Positions 50,199-58,115 of a stretch of 64,000 nucleotides of DNA are shown piece after piece. The notes under the pieces are model-generated. The model was not told the DNA's origin and searched no databases. It worked only from the letters and a program-made list of their open reading frames with translations. Made by a program: the position numbers and the translations under genes. Source of the DNA: Humidesulfovibrio mexicanus (GTDB lineage Bacteria; Desulfobacterota; Desulfovibrionia; Desulfovibrionales; Desulfovibrionaceae); contig NZ_FZOC01000007.1 in NCBI RefSeq assembly GCF_900188225.1, positions 124,001-188,000 on the forward strand, written 5' to 3'. Every line of letters begins with the position of its first letter. The stretch's first letter is position 1.

Positions 50199-51584
50199 AT
50201 GTACTTCAAGCAGATCCAAGTACCCGGTTTGGGATGCTTTTCCTATGTGCTCGGCTGCCCCGGCAAGGGCGTGATGGTCGTTGTGGACCCAAAACGCGAC
50301 ATTGAGGACTATCTGGACATCTCCCGCCAGGAAGGAATGCGCGTCACCCACATCATCGACACCCACGTGCACGCGGACCACGTTTCCGGCGCGCACGAGC
50401 TCGCCGCCCGGACCGGAGCGCCCATTTGCATGCACCCGGACACCCCGGCCCGGTTCGCCTTCACCCCCCTGCCGGAAGGCCAGGTGCTGGAGGCCGGCGT
50501 GGCGCGACTGCAGGTGCTGCACACCCCGGGCCACACGCCGCACTCCATTTCGCTGCTGGTCTCCGACCTCGCGCGCTCCGAAGATCCCTGGATGCTGCTC
50601 ACCGGCGACCTGCTCTTCGTGGGCGACATCGGTCGGCCGGACCTGGTGGGCGATGCGGCCTTGAAAGAGCAGGTCCACAACCTGTACAACTCGCTCTTCG
50701 TCAAGCTGGGAACACTGCCCGGCCACCTGGAGGTGTACCCGGCGCACGGCTCGGGCTCGCTGTGCGGCAAGGGCATGAGCCCCAAGCCCAGCACCACCCT
50801 GGGCTACGAACGCCTGCACAACCCGCGTCTGCAATACGCCTCCTTCGAGGACTTCGCCCTGGCCATGAGCCAGGACTTCCCCGTACGGCCCAAGAGCTTC
50901 AGCCACATCATCGCCACCAACGCGGGCGGTGCGCCGCTGCTCGACCGCTGCCCCCTGGAGCGCGCGCTTTCCGTGGCCGACTTCGAGGCGCGCATGGCCG
51001 CCGGAGCCACCATCATCGACGCCCGGGACGGTTCGGCCTTCGGCGGCTGCCACATCCCCGGCGCGCTGAACATCGGCTTCGAAAAGCAGCTGGCCAATTG
51101 GGTGGGCATGGTGGTGGACCCCAAGGCCGACCTCCTGCTCGTTGTGGACGGCCGCCCGGCCTACGACGCCATGCGCACCGAGCTGCACCGCATCGGCTAC
51201 GACAACATCCTTGGCTGGCTGGCCGGTGGGATGCAGGCCTGGATCTACGCGGGCAAGCCCACCGAACGCCTGGAACAGCTGGGCGCGCCGGAACTGGCCC
51301 GGCGTATCGCCACGGGAAACGCGCCCGTGCTGCTGGACGTGCGCACCCCTGCGGAATGGAACGCGGGCCGCATAGCCGGGGCGCAACACCTGCCCTTCGC
51401 AGACATCCTGCAAGCCTGCTGCTCCCTGCCCACGGATGACGAGATCGTGGTCTACTGCGGCACGGGATACCGCTCCAACATGGCAGGATCGTACATGAAA
51501 TCTCACGGATACGGCAACGTCAAGTCCCTGGCAGGGGGCACGCTCGCCTGGGCGCGCTCCGGCCAGGCCCTCGTCACGCAATAA
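50199..51584 (+). CDS. MBL-fold persulfide dioxygenase-like protein with two rhodanese domains
   Basis: ATG 50199 after AGGAGG; 461 residues. The metallo-beta-lactamase part (1-240) has THVHADHVSGA, HTPGHTPHS, TGDLLFVGDIGRPDL and YPAHGSGS, the ETHE1-type iron ligands. Two rhodanese domains follow: the first (about 260-350) ends VVDGRPAYDAM without the catalytic Cys; the second (about 370-455) has VVYCGTGYRSNMA with it. Such enzymes oxidise glutathione or low-molecular persulfides to sulfite. A peroxiredoxin gene follows after 30 bases. Confidence 0.93.
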   Translation: MYFKQIQVPGLGCFSYVLGCPGKGVMVVVDPKRDIEDYLDISRQEGMRVTHIIDTHVHADHVSGAHELAARTGAPICMHPDTPARFAFTPLPEGQVLEAGVARLQVLHTPGHTPHSISLLVSDLARSEDPWMLLTGDLLFVGDIGRPDLVGDAALKEQVHNLYNSLFVKLGTLPGHLEVYPAHGSGSLCGKGMSPKPSTTLGYERLHNPRLQYASFEDFALAMSQDFPVRPKSFSHIIATNAGGAPLLDRCPLERALSVADFEARMAAGATIIDARDGSAFGGCHIPGALNIGFEKQLANWVGMVVDPKADLLLVVDGRPAYDAMRTELHRIGYDNILGWLAGGMQAWIYAGKPTERLEQLGAPELARRIATGNAPVLLDVRTPAEWNAGRIAGAQHLPFADILQACCSLPTDDEIVVYCGTGYRSNMAGSYMKSHGYGNVKSLAGGTLAWARSGQALVTQ

Positions 51585-51614
51585 CACCCACACACAAAAA
51601 AACGGAGAAAGACA

Positions 51615-52256
51615 ATGGAAAGCAGCATCCCCCTTCTCGGCGCACAGTTCCCGGAAATGACCGTCACCACCACCCAGGGCGAACTGCACCTGCCCCAGGA
51701 CATGGCGGGCAAATGGTTCGTGCTCTTCTCGCACCCGGCGGACTTCACCCCCGTGTGCACCACCGAGTTCGTGGCCTTCCAGAAGCGCTACCAGGAGTTC
51801 AAGGCCCTGAACTGCGAACTCATCGGCCTGTCCATCGACCAGGTGTTCTCGCACATCAAATGGATCGAGTGGATCGAGGAAAAGCTGGGCGAGCGCATCG
51901 AGTTCCCGGTCATCGCCGACGACATGGGCCTGGTGGCCGCAACGCTCGGCATGGTCCATCCCGGCAAGGGCACCAACACCGTGCGCGCCGTGTTCATCGT
52001 GGACGACAAGGGCACCCTGCGCATCATGTTCTACTACCCGCAGGAACTGGGCCGGAACATCGACGAGATCCTGCGCGCGGTGCGCGGCATGCAGACCTCC
52101 GACGCCCACGGCGTGGCCATCCCCGCAGGCTGGCCCAACAACGAACTCATCGGCGGCCAGGTCATCATTCCGCCCGCCAAGGACGTGAAAACCGCCCGCG
52201 AGCGCACCGGCAAGGCCGACAGCTTCGACTGGTGGTTCTGCTACAAGCAACTGTAA
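51615..52256 (+). CDS. Peroxiredoxin, Prx6/archaeal type
   Basis: The 213-residue product has the peroxidatic motif [30 protein letters not shown] (Prx6-type), [15 protein letters not shown] and a C-terminal extension. Near its end WWFCYK provides a second Cys able to resolve the sulfenic acid. It reduces peroxides with thiol donors. GGAGA precedes ATG 51615. Its place after the persulfide dioxygenase suggests shared response to sulfur or oxygen stress. Confidence 0.94.
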   Translation: MESSIPLLGAQFPEMTVTTTQGELHLPQDMAGKWFVLFSHPADFTPVCTTEFVAFQKRYQEFKALNCELIGLSIDQVFSHIKWIEWIEEKLGERIEFPVIADDMGLVAATLGMVHPGKGTNTVRAVFIVDDKGTLRIMFYYPQELGRNIDEILRAVRGMQTSDAHGVAIPAGWPNNELIGGQVIIPPAKDVKTARERTGKADSFDWWFCYKQL

Positions 52257-52280
52257 ACAGCAGGGCAGTACGGCAGGGGG

Positions 52281-52383
52281 CTCCGCCCCTTGGACCCGGT
52301 CAAGGGAAGAAATGTAACACCCGGGCCGGGCGTGTCCCAAAACGACGACGGGGCAAGGAGCATGATCGCGCTCCTCGCCCCGT
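52281..52383. repeat. Repeat unit copy 1: CCCCTTG palindrome plus terminator
   Basis: CTCCGCCCCTTGGACCCGGT plus TCAAGGG (52281-52306) is followed by a conserved spacer and a bidirectional terminator: ACGGGGCAAGGAGC with GCTCCTCGCCCCGT (52348-52361, 52370-52383), then TTTT. It ends the peroxiredoxin and the membrane paralog genes. A nearly identical unit lies at 54564-54674. Confidence 0.85.
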
Positions 52384-52409
52384 TTTGCGTTGATGGATGC
52401 CCACCGGCC

Positions 52410-52787
52410 TCAGCGCTGCGCCTGTTCCTCCGGCGGCGGATCAGTGAAGCGCGTAGGCAGCTCTTTGATGCGCCAGAGCTTGATGGCGCCGATGACGAAA
52501 TATGCCGCAACCACAAGCCCGTACAAATTGTATACGCCGAAACCGCCGGGACCGGTGAACGACAACCAAGCCAGTGATGCCGGGATGATCGCGACCACGG
52601 TCGCCAGTGCCCGGCTGGCAATGCGCACGCCCTTGAAGGTCAGGAAAGCCAGGAACAACGTGACCATAAGTGAGCATAGGAACCTGGCGGCCGACTGTGG
52701 ATGCTCCAGAAGCGCCCGGAGCATCAGCATGCCGAGAAGAACGTGTGTTGCGCAGTATGCCTCGACAACGAACCACGCCTCACGCAT
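52410..52787 (-). CDS. Small four-segment membrane protein, paralog A (candidate RHS immunity)
   Basis: ATG 52787 follows AAGGAGG; 125 residues. It has about four hydrophobic segments (ATHVLLGMLMLRALL, FLCSLMVTLFLAFLTF, LATVVAIIPASLAWLSF, YNLYGLVVAAYFVIGAIKLW) and a Pro/Glu-rich tail. The start (REAWFVVEAYCA) and end (GAIKLWRIKE) match the neighbour at 52780-53136 (KGVWYVVETFCT, GAVKLWRMAN), so the two are tandem paralogs. They overlap by eight bases and follow the RHS gene, a typical place for immunity genes. The function is inferred from position. Confidence 0.75.
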   Translation of the reverse strand: MREAWFVVEAYCATHVLLGMLMLRALLEHPQSAARFLCSLMVTLFLAFLTFKGVRIASRALATVVAIIPASLAWLSFTGPGGFGVYNLYGLVVAAYFVIGAIKLWRIKELPTRFTDPPPEEQAQR

Positions 52788-53136
52788 GGCTGCCTCCTTG
52801 CGATTGAACGTTCGCCATGCGCCAGAGTTTGACGGCGCCCACGCAGAGATAGATGGCGAACAGTATGACGATCGCCAGGAGTGGTGTCGAGATTGCGTCG
52901 ACCATGGTGTAGCGGTAGCCAAGATACACCGCGTTCCCCACGATGAGCGCCGCGAGCAGGCGTTGGGCGAATGGCCGCCCCAGAAGCGACAAAGCCGTGA
53001 GGACGAGCGTCAGCAACAGGGAAAGCAGCTGGCCCGCAAGGAGCACGGTGGCATCACCGGCGGCAAGGATGCCGACGGCAGCCCTGTAGATGGCGAACGT
53101 GCAAAACGTCTCGACGACATACCAGACGCCTTTCAT
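52780..53136 (-). CDS. Small four-segment membrane protein, paralog B (candidate RHS immunity)
   Basis: The 118-residue product has membrane segments FAIYRAAVGILAAGDATVLL, GQLLSLLLTLVLTALSLLG, LLAALIVGNAVYLGY and LLAIVILFAIYLCVGAVKLW. It starts 24 bases after the RHS1 stop (53161) and is the nearest gene to the RHS tip. If the tip is toxic at the membrane, this would be its immunity protein. Paralog A may be a diverged copy kept from another cassette. Neither has a recognised family. Confidence 0.75.
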   Translation of the reverse strand: MKGVWYVVETFCTFAIYRAAVGILAAGDATVLLAGQLLSLLLTLVLTALSLLGRPFAQRLLAALIVGNAVYLGYRYTMVDAISTPLLAIVILFAIYLCVGAVKLWRMANVQSQGGSHA

Positions 53137-53160
53137 CGAAGACCGGCCCTTGTTGTGCGT

Positions 53161-54423
53161 TCATTTGCCGTCACCTTGAGCCTCCTTGTTTCGCTCATAT
53201 ATCTTTTCAAACGGATACACCAACGGGTCGGGGAGAAGGGGCACTCGTTTTTCCTTGGTGTCGTCCTTGCTGGTCATGCCCAAAAAGTCAGTGACGGATT
53301 TCGGGACAGGAGCTGAAAAATCCAGCAAGAACGGTTTGGCGCCTGGGTGAATGTCAATTGGCTTGTAGTCCCCCTGCATGGTCCCGTTGTCATCGCACGG
53401 ATACACCTTGCAGTAGGGGTTGTCGTCGCGGTCGGTTCTGCTCTGTTCCGTGTTTTCTTCGTCTGATTTTTGCTCCTCGGCCCCGAAGCCGAAGAGAGAC
53501 CACAGCCCCCACGCATCCACCCGATTGACCGGATCATCGACGCAATAGCCGTACCAGTCATCATCTCCGCCCTTTGCGCCCATGGGGTCAAGGGCGGTGA
53601 AGCGCCCAGTGTCGGCGTCGTAGTCCCGCCAGACGAAGCGCGTCAGGCCGGTGTCGGCGTCAAAGAGCCCGCCTGCGAAGCCGAAGGGCAGGCGCACCAC
53701 TTCACCCCGGACCTGCAACTGGTTGCCGAAGCTGTCGTATTGCATCTTCTGTACAATATGGCCATCCACTGTGACAAGGGTCAGCGGTGTGCCGACTTGG
53801 TCGCAGCACAGCAAGTACGAGTCGTCGCCGTTGGTCACGCCAACGGGCGTGCGGCTGCCACGGCCAGGGCGTTCAGAATCATACGCCAGCCGCCACCAGC
53901 GCGTCCCGTCGAAGAATTCCTCCAACCGCAGCGCATCAAGCCAGCGATAGACCTCGACGAGCCTGCCATCCATGCGCTTCTCCGTGCGCTGGCCCTTGGC
54001 GTCGTGGGTGTACTCGATGCGCCGCCCTTCCGGTAACTCCACCGCCAGCAGCAGGCCCGAGGGTTCATACTGGTAGCGCGTCTCGCGCGGATTCGAGGAG
54101 GTGGCCTCGACCTTCAGGTTGCGGAAGCCCGCTTTGTCGTGGCTGTACTGAACGCTGCCCGCCTGGCCCAGCCGATTGCCGGAAAGATAGCTGTAGCGCC
54201 GCTCGCCACGAAAGCGCTGCGGGTTGATGTCGGCGAGCCTGCGGCCCTGGTGGTCGTACTGGTAGGACTCCAGCAGACCGCCCGAACCATCGGTGACGCG
54301 GGCGAGGCGTCCGGCGGAATCATAGGCGTAGCGCCGAATTTCGGACTCGCCGCCGAAGTTCAGAGTGCGTTCTGCGATGCGGCCGCGCTCATCGCACCGC
54401 ACTGAAATAGAAGGGGAGGACAT
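53161..54423 (-). CDS. Short RHS-repeat protein 1 with variable C-terminal tip
   Basis: ATG 54423 after AGGAG gives 420 residues. YD/RHS repeats cover about 10-290 (YAYDSAGRLARVTDGSGG, YEPSGLLLAVELP, YTHDAKGQRTEKRM), followed by the RHS core (FVWRDYDADTGRFTALDPMG, YGYCVDDPVNRVDAWGL to about 307). The remaining 113 residues are unrelated to RHS2: acidic (AEEQKSDEENTEQ), a Cys pair (NPYCKVYPCDD) and a basic end (SKDDTKEKRVPLLPD). There is no signal, PAAR or TcB domain, so delivery is not explained. A toxin role of the tip is inferred from the family. Confidence 0.85.
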   Translation of the reverse strand: MSSPSISVRCDERGRIAERTLNFGGESEIRRYAYDSAGRLARVTDGSGGLLESYQYDHQGRRLADINPQRFRGERRYSYLSGNRLGQAGSVQYSHDKAGFRNLKVEATSSNPRETRYQYEPSGLLLAVELPEGRRIEYTHDAKGQRTEKRMDGRLVEVYRWLDALRLEEFFDGTRWWRLAYDSERPGRGSRTPVGVTNGDDSYLLCCDQVGTPLTLVTVDGHIVQKMQYDSFGNQLQVRGEVVRLPFGFAGGLFDADTGLTRFVWRDYDADTGRFTALDPMGAKGGDDDWYGYCVDDPVNRVDAWGLWSLFGFGAEEQKSDEENTEQSRTDRDDNPYCKVYPCDDNGTMQGDYKPIDIHPGAKPFLLDFSAPVPKSVTDFLGMTSKDDTKEKRVPLLPDPLVYPFEKIYERNKEAQGDGK

Positions 54424-54563
54424 GGCTGCTCCTAGCGTTTGCGCGCCAGGCAGGATGCCCGGCACAAATTGCGCAAGCAGAGCATGGGGTTTCGGGGCCG
54501 GACAAAAATACCCCGTTTTGGGCGGTAAAAGGACAATAATAGCGGGTTGACAGGGGTTGGAAA

Positions 54564-54674
54564 AGATCAAGGGGCGCCGCCCCTGGCCCCCGGTCAAGGG
54601 GAGAAACGCCACACCCAGCCGGGCGAGGCCAAAAACGACGACGGGGCGAGGAGCAAATAAGCTCCGCGCCCCGT
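54564..54674. repeat. Repeat unit copy 2: CAAGGGG palindrome plus terminator
   Basis: GATCAAGGGGCGCCGCCCCT and CCGGTCAAGGGG (54564-54600) are followed by the same spacer as copy 1 and the terminator ACGGGGCGAGGAGC / GCTCCGCGCCCCGT (54641-54654, 54661-54674). It ends the zinc-ribbon gene and lies upstream of RHS1, so it separates the two RHS cassettes. Confidence 0.85.
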
Positions 54675-54697
54675 TTATTTTGTGGGGGATGTCGGCG

Positions 54698-54994
54698 TCA
54701 GTGCTGTGTCGATTTCTTCCCGTCATCGGCTGTTGATACGGTTGCGGATTTGGGACCGTCCGCTGGGGTATTCCCGCAATATGGGCACTTCGCGGCCTTG
54801 CCCTTCACGTACATGCCCCAACCGACGATGAGAAATGGAAGTGTCGAGAGGATCCCTTCGACCAACCACGCTGTCTTGCTTGAAAATATGAGCGTAGCGA
54901 TGAAGGTCATGCTTGTAACGGCCATGAATGCAATTCCACGCGCTTTCAAGTCAAAACGTGGCAGACTTCGGCCACATGTGGTACATTGTTTCAT
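54698..54994 (-). CDS. Zinc-ribbon membrane protein (candidate RHS2 immunity)
   Basis: ATG 54994, with only GGGAA upstream, gives 98 residues. Split zinc ribbons flank two membrane segments: MKQCTTCGRSLP at the start and AAKCPYCGNTP near the end, with AFMAVTSMTFIATLIFSSKT and STLPFLIVGWGMYVKG between. It begins 35 bases after the RHS2 stop. Immunity is inferred from place and size; the zinc-ribbon design matches other proteins in this window and may be a general scaffold here. Confidence 0.65.
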   Translation of the reverse strand: MKQCTTCGRSLPRFDLKARGIAFMAVTSMTFIATLIFSSKTAWLVEGILSTLPFLIVGWGMYVKGKAAKCPYCGNTPADGPKSATVSTADDGKKSTQH

Positions 54995-55029
54995 GTTGTT
55001 CCCACTGTGCACGGTCGGTTTTCGGCGTT

Positions 55030-56226
55030 TCAATGCCGAGAGCCGGGCCAACCAATGCTTTCGCGTTGTCCCTGTGTGGATTCACTCTGTTTTTCGGCTT
55101 CAGACTTCTTGCCGTCGCCCCCCGTGGCGATCTCAGTTACTGTGCCTTTCAGCAAACCGTATGGGAATCCCAGGAATACTCCCGCAGCAGCCCCAGGGAT
55201 GGCACCGACCCCCTCTATGGGCAGCCCGGCAATTCCCCCTTCGACTCCCCATTCTCCGGCTGTCTTCAGACCTTGCCATACGATTCTCCCTCCCGGTGTC
55301 TCCTCTCCCCAAAACAGCCCCCACGCGTCCACCCTGTTGACCGGGTCGTCGACACAATAGCCGTACCAATCGCTGTCGCCGCCCTTTGCCCCCATGGGGT
55401 CGAGGGCGGTGAAGCGCCCGGTGTCCGCGTCGTAGTCGCGCCAGACAAAACGCGTCAGGCCGGTGTCGGCGTCAAAGAGCCCGCCCGCGAAGCCCAGCGG
55501 CAGGCGCACCACATCGCCCCGAACCTGCAACAGGTTTCCAAATGCGTCGTACCGCATCGCCTGTACAACGTTTCCGTCCATATCGGCAAGGGCCAGGGGC
55601 GTGCCAACCTGGTCGCAGAGCAGAAAGTACGAGTCCTCGCTGTTCGTTACGCCAAGTGGTGTGCGGCTGCCACGGCCAGGGCGCTCGGAATCATAGGCCA
55701 GCCGCCACCACTCGCGGCCGTCGTGGAATTCCGAGAGCCGCAGCGGATCGAGCCAGCGATAGGCCTCGACGAGCCTGCCGTCAATGCGCTTTTCCGTGCG
55801 CTGGCCCTTGGCGTCGTAAGCGTAGTCGATACGCCGCGCGTCCGGTAACTCCACCGCCAGCAGCAGGCCCGAGGGCTCGTACTGGTAGCGCGTCTCCTCG
55901 TCGCCCTCGAACTTCAGGCACCGGAAGCCCGTGCGATCGTGGCCGTACTGAACGCTGCCAGCCTGTCCCAGCCGATTGCCGGAAAGATAGCTGTAGCGTC
56001 GCTCGCCACGGAAGCGCTGCGGGTTGATGTCGGCGAGGCGTCGGCCCTGGTGGTCGTACTGGTAGGACTCCAGCAGACCGCCCGAGCCATTGGTGACGCG
56101 GGCGAGGCGTCCGGCGGAATCATAGGCGTAGCGCCGAATTTCGGCCTCACTGCCGAAGTTCAGAGTGCGCTCTGCGATGCGGCCCTGCGCGTCGCGCTTG
56201 ATGGAAAGCAGGGAGGGCTGAGGCAT
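55030..56226 (-). CDS. Short RHS-repeat protein 2 with variable C-terminal tip
   Basis: ATG 56226 after AAGGAG; 398 residues. The first 304 residues are nearly the same as RHS1 (same YD repeats and core, ending DDPVNRVDAWGL). The 94-residue tip is different: GEETPGGRIVWQGLKTAGEW, then a glycine-zipper-like stretch (IAGLPIEGVGAIPGAAAG, VFLGFPYGLLKG) and a hydrophilic end. The stretch could insert in membranes. Core identity with divergent tips is the hallmark of polymorphic toxins. It lacks any delivery domain, as does RHS1. Confidence 0.85.
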   Translation of the reverse strand: MPQPSLLSIKRDAQGRIAERTLNFGSEAEIRRYAYDSAGRLARVTNGSGGLLESYQYDHQGRRLADINPQRFRGERRYSYLSGNRLGQAGSVQYGHDRTGFRCLKFEGDEETRYQYEPSGLLLAVELPDARRIDYAYDAKGQRTEKRIDGRLVEAYRWLDPLRLSEFHDGREWWRLAYDSERPGRGSRTPLGVTNSEDSYFLLCDQVGTPLALADMDGNVVQAMRYDAFGNLLQVRGDVVRLPLGFAGGLFDADTGLTRFVWRDYDADTGRFTALDPMGAKGGDSDWYGYCVDDPVNRVDAWGLFWGEETPGGRIVWQGLKTAGEWGVEGGIAGLPIEGVGAIPGAAAGVFLGFPYGLLKGTVTEIATGGDGKKSEAEKQSESTQGQRESIGWPGSRH

Positions 56227-56634
56227 GGGGGCTCCTTACGGTTGCGCAACGGGCGGGCTGCCCATCGCAAATTCCGCAAGGATACCAGTGGTTTTTAGGC
56301 CGGACAAAAAAGGCATATTTTGGGCCGGGAAAAGGACAAAATAAGCAGGTTGACAGGGTTCGGAAAGATCAAGGGGTCCCGCCCCTTGGACCCGCCGGGT
56401 GGCTCCGCGCCCCCCGGAGCCCCTGCGCACGCGGCGCAAATCCAGCGGGCCAAAGCCCGCAGGATTTGCGCCGTGAGCATGGTCCCAGGACGGGAGCCTC
56501 TTTGGAGTCGTTCCGAGACTCGCTGCCGCTCCCCAGACCGTATCCTCTCCCGCCAGAACCCTCTACAAAGGAATTCCAAAGGGCCTGCATCCCCTTGACC
56601 GGGTCCAAGGGGCGGCGCCCCTTGTTCGCCACTA
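56227..56634. other. 408-base intergenic region with repeat copies 3 and 4
   Basis: The part next to RHS2 (56227-56366) resembles the RHS1 upstream region (shared CCGGACAAAAA, AAAAGGACAA and GGTTGACAGGG), so the promoter region was copied with the gene. Repeat copy 3 (GATCAAGGGG...CCTTGGACCC, 56367-56400) follows, then a large hairpin (56433-56472). Copy 4 lies in the other orientation (CCCCTTGACCGGGTCCAAGG at about 56591-56610). No gene is visible. Confidence 0.7.
56433..56472. repeat. 17-bp REP-like palindrome
   Basis: GGCGCAAATCC (56433-56443) pairs with GGATTTGCGCC (56462-56472), and inside it GCGGGC (56445-56450) pairs with GCCCGC (56455-56460) around CAAA. Only one mismatch interrupts the stem. 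There is no U-run, so it looks like a REP/BIME-type element rather than a terminator. Confidence 0.75.
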
Positions 56635-57831
56635 CTAGAGTTTCGCCTTCAGCACGATGTCGGTGATGGGGCCGCGCGATTTGTCGCCCTTGAGGACCAT
56701 GTGGGCGTAGTTGCGGAAACCCTTGAGTTTTTTGACGGTCCAGTTGAGGCCGTTGTTGCTTTCGTTGAGGTAGGGGTTGTCTACTTGCCGTGTATCGCCC
56801 AGGCAGATGCACTTGACGCCTTCGCCCATACGGGTGAGCAGGGCGCGGGTTTCGGTGCGCGAGAGGTTCTGCATCTCGTCCACGATGACGACGCAGTTTT
56901 CCAGGTTCATGCCCCGGATGAAGGCGATGGGCTGGATGACGAAACGTTTGGGGTTGAGTTTCAGCACATCGGCTTGGGAGTCCTGGAAGATGCGGTTGGC
57001 TGGACGAATCTCGTGGAGTTTCAGGAGCAGGTCGGTGATGTAGCGCACGTAGGGGCCCATTTTTTCTTCCACATCGCCGGGGAGAAAGCCCATTTTGGCG
57101 CCGATTTCCACCACGGGCTTGACGAGGTAGATGCGCTTGAACGGATTGTCCTTGCGTTCCAGCGTCAGGTACAGGGCCGTGGCAAGGGCGAGGTAGGTCT
57201 TGCCGTAGCCCGCTTCGGACTGGAGGGTGGTGATGTCGATGCGCGGATCGAGCATGAGCTCCAGGGCGAGGTTTTGGTATACTGAGCGCGGCTTTATGCC
57301 CCATATTTCGTGGGAGTAGCCGATGGGCTTGGGCCCGTCCGCGCCGTAAAACACCGGCACGCCGTTTTCCCAGCGGAAGCAGTTGGGTATGCACTCTTCG
57401 CCGTCGTCAACAAAGCCGGTGTAGATTTGCGATTCGCTTTGAAAGGGCACGGAGTCGCGGTAGCCCTCGCAGGGGATGCCGGATACGCGCGCCTTCAGTT
57501 GCAGGATGCGGTCGTTGGTGACGAGGATGGGCTCGGCCACGGGATGATTGGCGATCTCGCGCAGGATGCGGTCGTCCGGGGATTCGTCGATTGCCAGCGG
57601 CAATGCGCTGCCATCAGGCGGAAAGATGCGCACGTCCGCATCGTTAAGGATGGTGCTGACGGCCTGGGCCACCACATGGCCCAGGCGCGGGTCGCGCTTC
57701 AGGCGGTCCAGTTCGGTGAGCACGGTGTACGGGATGTGGATGGTGTTGTCCTGGCCGTTGCGCAGGGCCTGGACGCATTTGGGGTTTTCAATGAGCACGT
57801 TGGTGTCGAGCACGAAGTTTTTCGATGCCAT
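56635..57831 (-). CDS. PIN-PhoH family RNase/helicase (PhoH2)
   Basis: The 398-residue product joins an N-terminal PIN nuclease domain (FVLDTNVLIENPKCV, TELDRLKRDPRLGHV, ILVTNDRILQLKA with the acidic residues) to a PhoH ATPase domain: LQSEAGYGKTYLALATALYL (Walker A), NCVVIVDEMQNLSRTE (Walker B) and GDTRQVDNPYLNESNNGLNW. PhoH2 proteins unwind and cut RNA. The length is within the family range. Regulation is not evident. Confidence 0.95.
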   Translation of the reverse strand: MASKNFVLDTNVLIENPKCVQALRNGQDNTIHIPYTVLTELDRLKRDPRLGHVVAQAVSTILNDADVRIFPPDGSALPLAIDESPDDRILREIANHPVAEPILVTNDRILQLKARVSGIPCEGYRDSVPFQSESQIYTGFVDDGEECIPNCFRWENGVPVFYGADGPKPIGYSHEIWGIKPRSVYQNLALELMLDPRIDITTLQSEAGYGKTYLALATALYLTLERKDNPFKRIYLVKPVVEIGAKMGFLPGDVEEKMGPYVRYITDLLLKLHEIRPANRIFQDSQADVLKLNPKRFVIQPIAFIRGMNLENCVVIVDEMQNLSRTETRALLTRMGEGVKCICLGDTRQVDNPYLNESNNGLNWTVKKLKGFRNYAHMVLKGDKSRGPITDIVLKAKL

Positions 57832-58056
57832 CAGGATCCCTTGGGCTGGTGGTTACGGCAGCTCTGTGGCTGTCGGCAGGGTCCTCTGTCGTCGTGCTGT
57901 GTTGTGTGCAGCGGTCCGATCACCTCCGGAAAAGCGTATTGTGATTGTGAGACTTAAAGATTCTCTAAACATATGTGGTGAGAAAATCCAGCGCAATCGC
58001 GCGGCGCGGAGGTGACGATGCGGTGACGTTGGAGGCCTGGGAGGAGAGGGGGGGAT

Positions 58057-58091
58057 AAAAAAAACCGCCCGGAACAGGGGTTCCGGGCGGT
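58057..58091 (-). terminator. Terminator of the OmpH lipoprotein gene
   Basis: ACCGCCCGGAAC (58064-58075) pairs with GTTCCGGGCGGT (58080-58091), followed on the minus strand by eight T. The 283-base gap to PhoH otherwise holds only its presumed promoter. Confidence 0.93.
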
Positions 58092-58115
58092 AGGTGTGGT
58101 GCAGCGTACTTTGGA

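Noticed and set aside
52281-56623. Insertion sequence ends around the RHS cassettes
   Set aside because: The repeats are palindromes and terminators without transposase, terminal inverted repeats or target duplications; recombination between repeats explains them better.
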